Shown here in pieces: positions 61,324 to 64,000 of a stretch of DNA of 64,000 nucleotides; position 1 is the stretch's first letter, and each line of letters begins with the position of its first letter. A program made the translations under genes and the position numbers. The DNA is taken from contig OY718806.1 in NCBI GenBank assembly GCA_963070105.1, positions 9,801,690 to 9,865,689 on the forward strand, read 5' to 3'. A model generated the notes under the pieces. That model was not told the DNA's origin, did not search any database, and saw only the letters and a list, made by a program, of their open reading frames with translations. Source of the DNA: Litomosoides sigmodontis (lineage: Eukaryota > Nematoda > Chromadorea > Rhabditida > Onchocercidae).

Positions 61324-64000
61324 ATACAGCTAACTACAACGATATCATATTTCATTTGAATTATCTGGAATCACTGGCACAGTAAACGCTTTATTTTGAT
61401 ATTTAACAAATTTCTGTCTACTTCAATTTATTTTCATTTATCCATGTTTTGTAATTTATTCACCTCGCCATTGTTTCATTTTCCAGATGTGGCTCTTTCA
61501 GTGTGTATGTTTGTTTTAAGTTTCTTTATCATCGTCCAAAATCTTTCGTCTTGATATTGTGGATTGCCCTTGTTATAAGACAAGTTTCTCTTATTTTTCG
61601 TGATGAATTTTCTTCAATTGTAATCTAATCAAAGGTCAGGAATCACTTTTTTACCGGCTTAATGTGGAAACAAAGAAATTTTAGTAAAATTTGCCTGAAC
61701 TTTTCATGAGTCGAGGTCAAATTTCTTTATGATTATCTATTTGCAAGCGAAAGTTTCCAACCAATTCCTTTGCTGAGTTTTTGTGTTTTTATAAAATTGT
61801 CTGGGGCTCACTTTTCAGCAACTACCGCGGGCTTCGTTTTACATAGGCTCTCTCGAATCCTGGCATAGTTGACCATGATAACAGTGATTTATGTGTGAGT
61901 AGGCTCAGCGTGCGTGCTTGCGTGTATGTGCATTTGTGTGTGAGAGTATATATATATATATATATATATATTCACGCCTACCGATAGAAATTCGTCTTGC
62001 ATGATCAATTATATCATGCGTATTATGACCCTATTGATTGTCTGTTGCGTCATATCATATTCGTTCCAAAAAATCTAGATCAGAATTAAGTATTCGAATG
62101 CATTTTAAATGTAGTTGTTTATTGCATTTATGTAAGGTGGAAATGGATAAGATACGTCAGAATTGAATCAAAAGCGGTGTTGCTTTGGCTGTAAATATAA
62201 TGTGGGTTTCCTTAGGAGTGGGACCGTAAACAATTTTCTCTCCAAAGATTCACATGTTACAGGTTTCCTGATTATAAAAAGAGGCTTGTAAACATGGTGT
62301 CGTTTCGAAAGATGCAATGAATAAAGTCCTGTACTAATTTAACAGTGGAAAACAGTGTTGATAGCAGCTAGCAAATGAATTCTTGTAATGGGATCAAAGG
62401 ATAGTACTAATTGTTCGCATAGCACCAAACAACTGATTTTAAAATAAAGTGTATGATGGCATGCGTGGTAGTGCGTAAAATAGAATTTTCCCAGAAAAAT
62501 GCCGTAGATATACTTGAGAGGAATTAGGCGCCTGAAGACAGTAGGCTGGTTGATATGCTCGTACAGTAATTTCAAATTTTGATTTCTGTTTCAAATATTC
62601 AAATTCTTTGTGGCGGGAAGAATAGCTGTTATTTCACTGTCTTCTTCCCAGTGCTTTTTTCGGCTCACCAGGTATGCCTTTTTGACTCATCACTAACCGC
62701 TTATAACAAACAGAAGAGGATTTATTTGTAATATGCTTAAATGACAAATTACAACCAATGATATGATGTGAAATGAAGGAGCTAACTTGGAATGACAATC
62801 TTTCAAATTCCGTAATTCAAACAAAAATTCAATGAAACGAGCGCAATCGTATATCAACAGCGCTATCAGTATTATCATTGCTGTTGCCAACTACTATCAC
62901 TTTTTGTCATGGAAGAGAAAGCATGACTTAATTTCACTTTTAATATTAATACAAAAAAAGGAGCGACCATTTTAAATGCTTAATTATTTATTGTTATTGC
63001 AACTACCACGAGTTTTCTATACCTCCCTCTTCCTATCTCTCTCTCTTATCATTATTATTTTTTTCTCGAGAAAAATTTCAAAAATTGTGGGCGAGGATTG
63101 GCTGGTGATAAAAGGCAGTAGACGAAAGAGAAGCATACGTTACATTGACATCGTATTTTGTTTTGTCTTTTTCAACGCAAAATTTATTATTTTCGAAATG
63201 AAATTTTCATTTTCTCTATTTCATTTAAATGAATGAAAACTGTGCACTGTTCGTTTCGCTTCTATTTGGGTTGTTGTCGATTTGTTTGCTGCCACAATAA
63301 TTTTTGCATTGGTTAAAGCGAAATTTCTCTCTTCCTCTTTTCCATCTCTTTTTTTGTTTTCTTTGTCTTTTTTCTAACTTGTTTCTATTTTCTTTTAAAG
63401 TTAAAATGTTTTGAAGAAATGATTTGAAAAAGTTTTAATAAATTTCATTAAAATCATCTATTAAAGTAAACAACAACTGTGTGTGTATGTATGCATGTAT
63501 GTATGTATATATGTATGTGTTGGTAAATCAGCGGAATTAACTGAGGAAATCGCCTCCGAAACTAACAATTAAAACGTAACTTACTGTCATGGCGTGTAAT
63601 TTGAATTATTCATACATACTGTAACTTTGAATTTGACGCTTACTACATGCATAAATTGCGATTTATTCAATTTCACATTTTTCATTTAGCAAAATGTTCG
63701 AATGGTGTAAAATTGCTTTTAGAACGAAGGCAGCTGATAATTTTCTGTTTTTCCAATTTAACATATGTTCATCGAAATGAGTTTGTACATACTACTGGTT
63801 ATTACAATGAATAATCTTATGCTTGTTATCTTTCTAATTGATTGAATTATCGATTTAACCAATTTGACAATTTATAGTTTACTTACTTGTTTGAAATGTA
63901 AAAGAGGCGAATTTTTGCTAAAATTTAGTGTTGAAAAAGAAATAATCTGTTGTCAGTTGTGTTATTACTACACTGCAATTTTACCATTCTTTTTAACGAA
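61324..64000. other. Right flank, no supported gene
   Basis: Caprin 3' UTR candidates come first, then AT-rich sequence with TA and GTAT microsatellites (61946-61971, 63479-63520). An ATG frame at 62976-63236 (86 codons, starting MLNYLLLLQLPRVFYTSLF) has a hydrophobic start and a basic middle, but no recognised relatives. I give it little weight. Confidence 0.5.
61946..61971. repeat. (TA)n microsatellite
   Basis: About 13 TA units, 600 bases downstream of the Caprin stop codon. Confidence 0.85.

Overview
The window is nuclear DNA of a nematode, most likely a parasitic clade III (filarial-type) worm; the species is inference. The evidence is an AT-rich sequence, many short exons with TTTCAG-like acceptors, start codons lying just downstream of isolated AG acceptors (the usual footprint of spliced-leader trans-splicing), and two nematode FMRFamide-like neuropeptide genes (KNEFIRFG, RNKFEFIRFG). 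I see no bacterial, plasmid or phage features, CRISPR array, rRNA, recognisable tRNA or intact transposon. All gene models were spliced by hand, using reading-phase agreement and family similarity from memory.

Layout. 1-7.5 kb: mostly non-coding, with a ~2 kb TAA trinucleotide tract (3.7-5.7 kb) and one orphan exon-like ORF. 7.6-10.1 kb (-): three-PDZ protein related to GRIP1/2. 10.1-16 kb: long intergenic or 5' intronic stretch. 16.0-19.5 kb (+): unrecognised coiled-coil protein containing an internal exon duplication. 21.5-25.6 kb (-): secreted Thr/Ser-rich protein with one von Willebrand A domain. 28.7-32.2 kb (-): orthologue of the KIAA0930/DUF2045 family. 33.7-35.6 kb (+): flp-8. 40.5-43.6 kb (+): flp-12 (3' two exons), preceded by a 0.55 kb ATT tract. 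45.1-50.4 kb (+): membrane-anchored Notch-ligand-like protein (MNNL plus DSL domain) apparently without EGF repeats, with a 1.46 kb ATT tract in intron 1. 52.8-56.7 kb (-): SIRT7-type sirtuin. 58.3-61.3 kb (+): Caprin orthologue, head to head with the sirtuin. 61.3-64 kb: nothing firm.

Function. The genes are not an operon or one pathway. Themes are neuronal or cell signalling (GRIP-like scaffold, two neuropeptide precursors, DSL ligand) and chromatin or RNA regulation (sirtuin, Caprin). The most unusual items are the EGF-less DSL ligand, the three very long AAT/ATT tracts (two beside or inside signalling genes), the apparently shortened GRIP, and the acidic serine-rich tail on the sirtuin.
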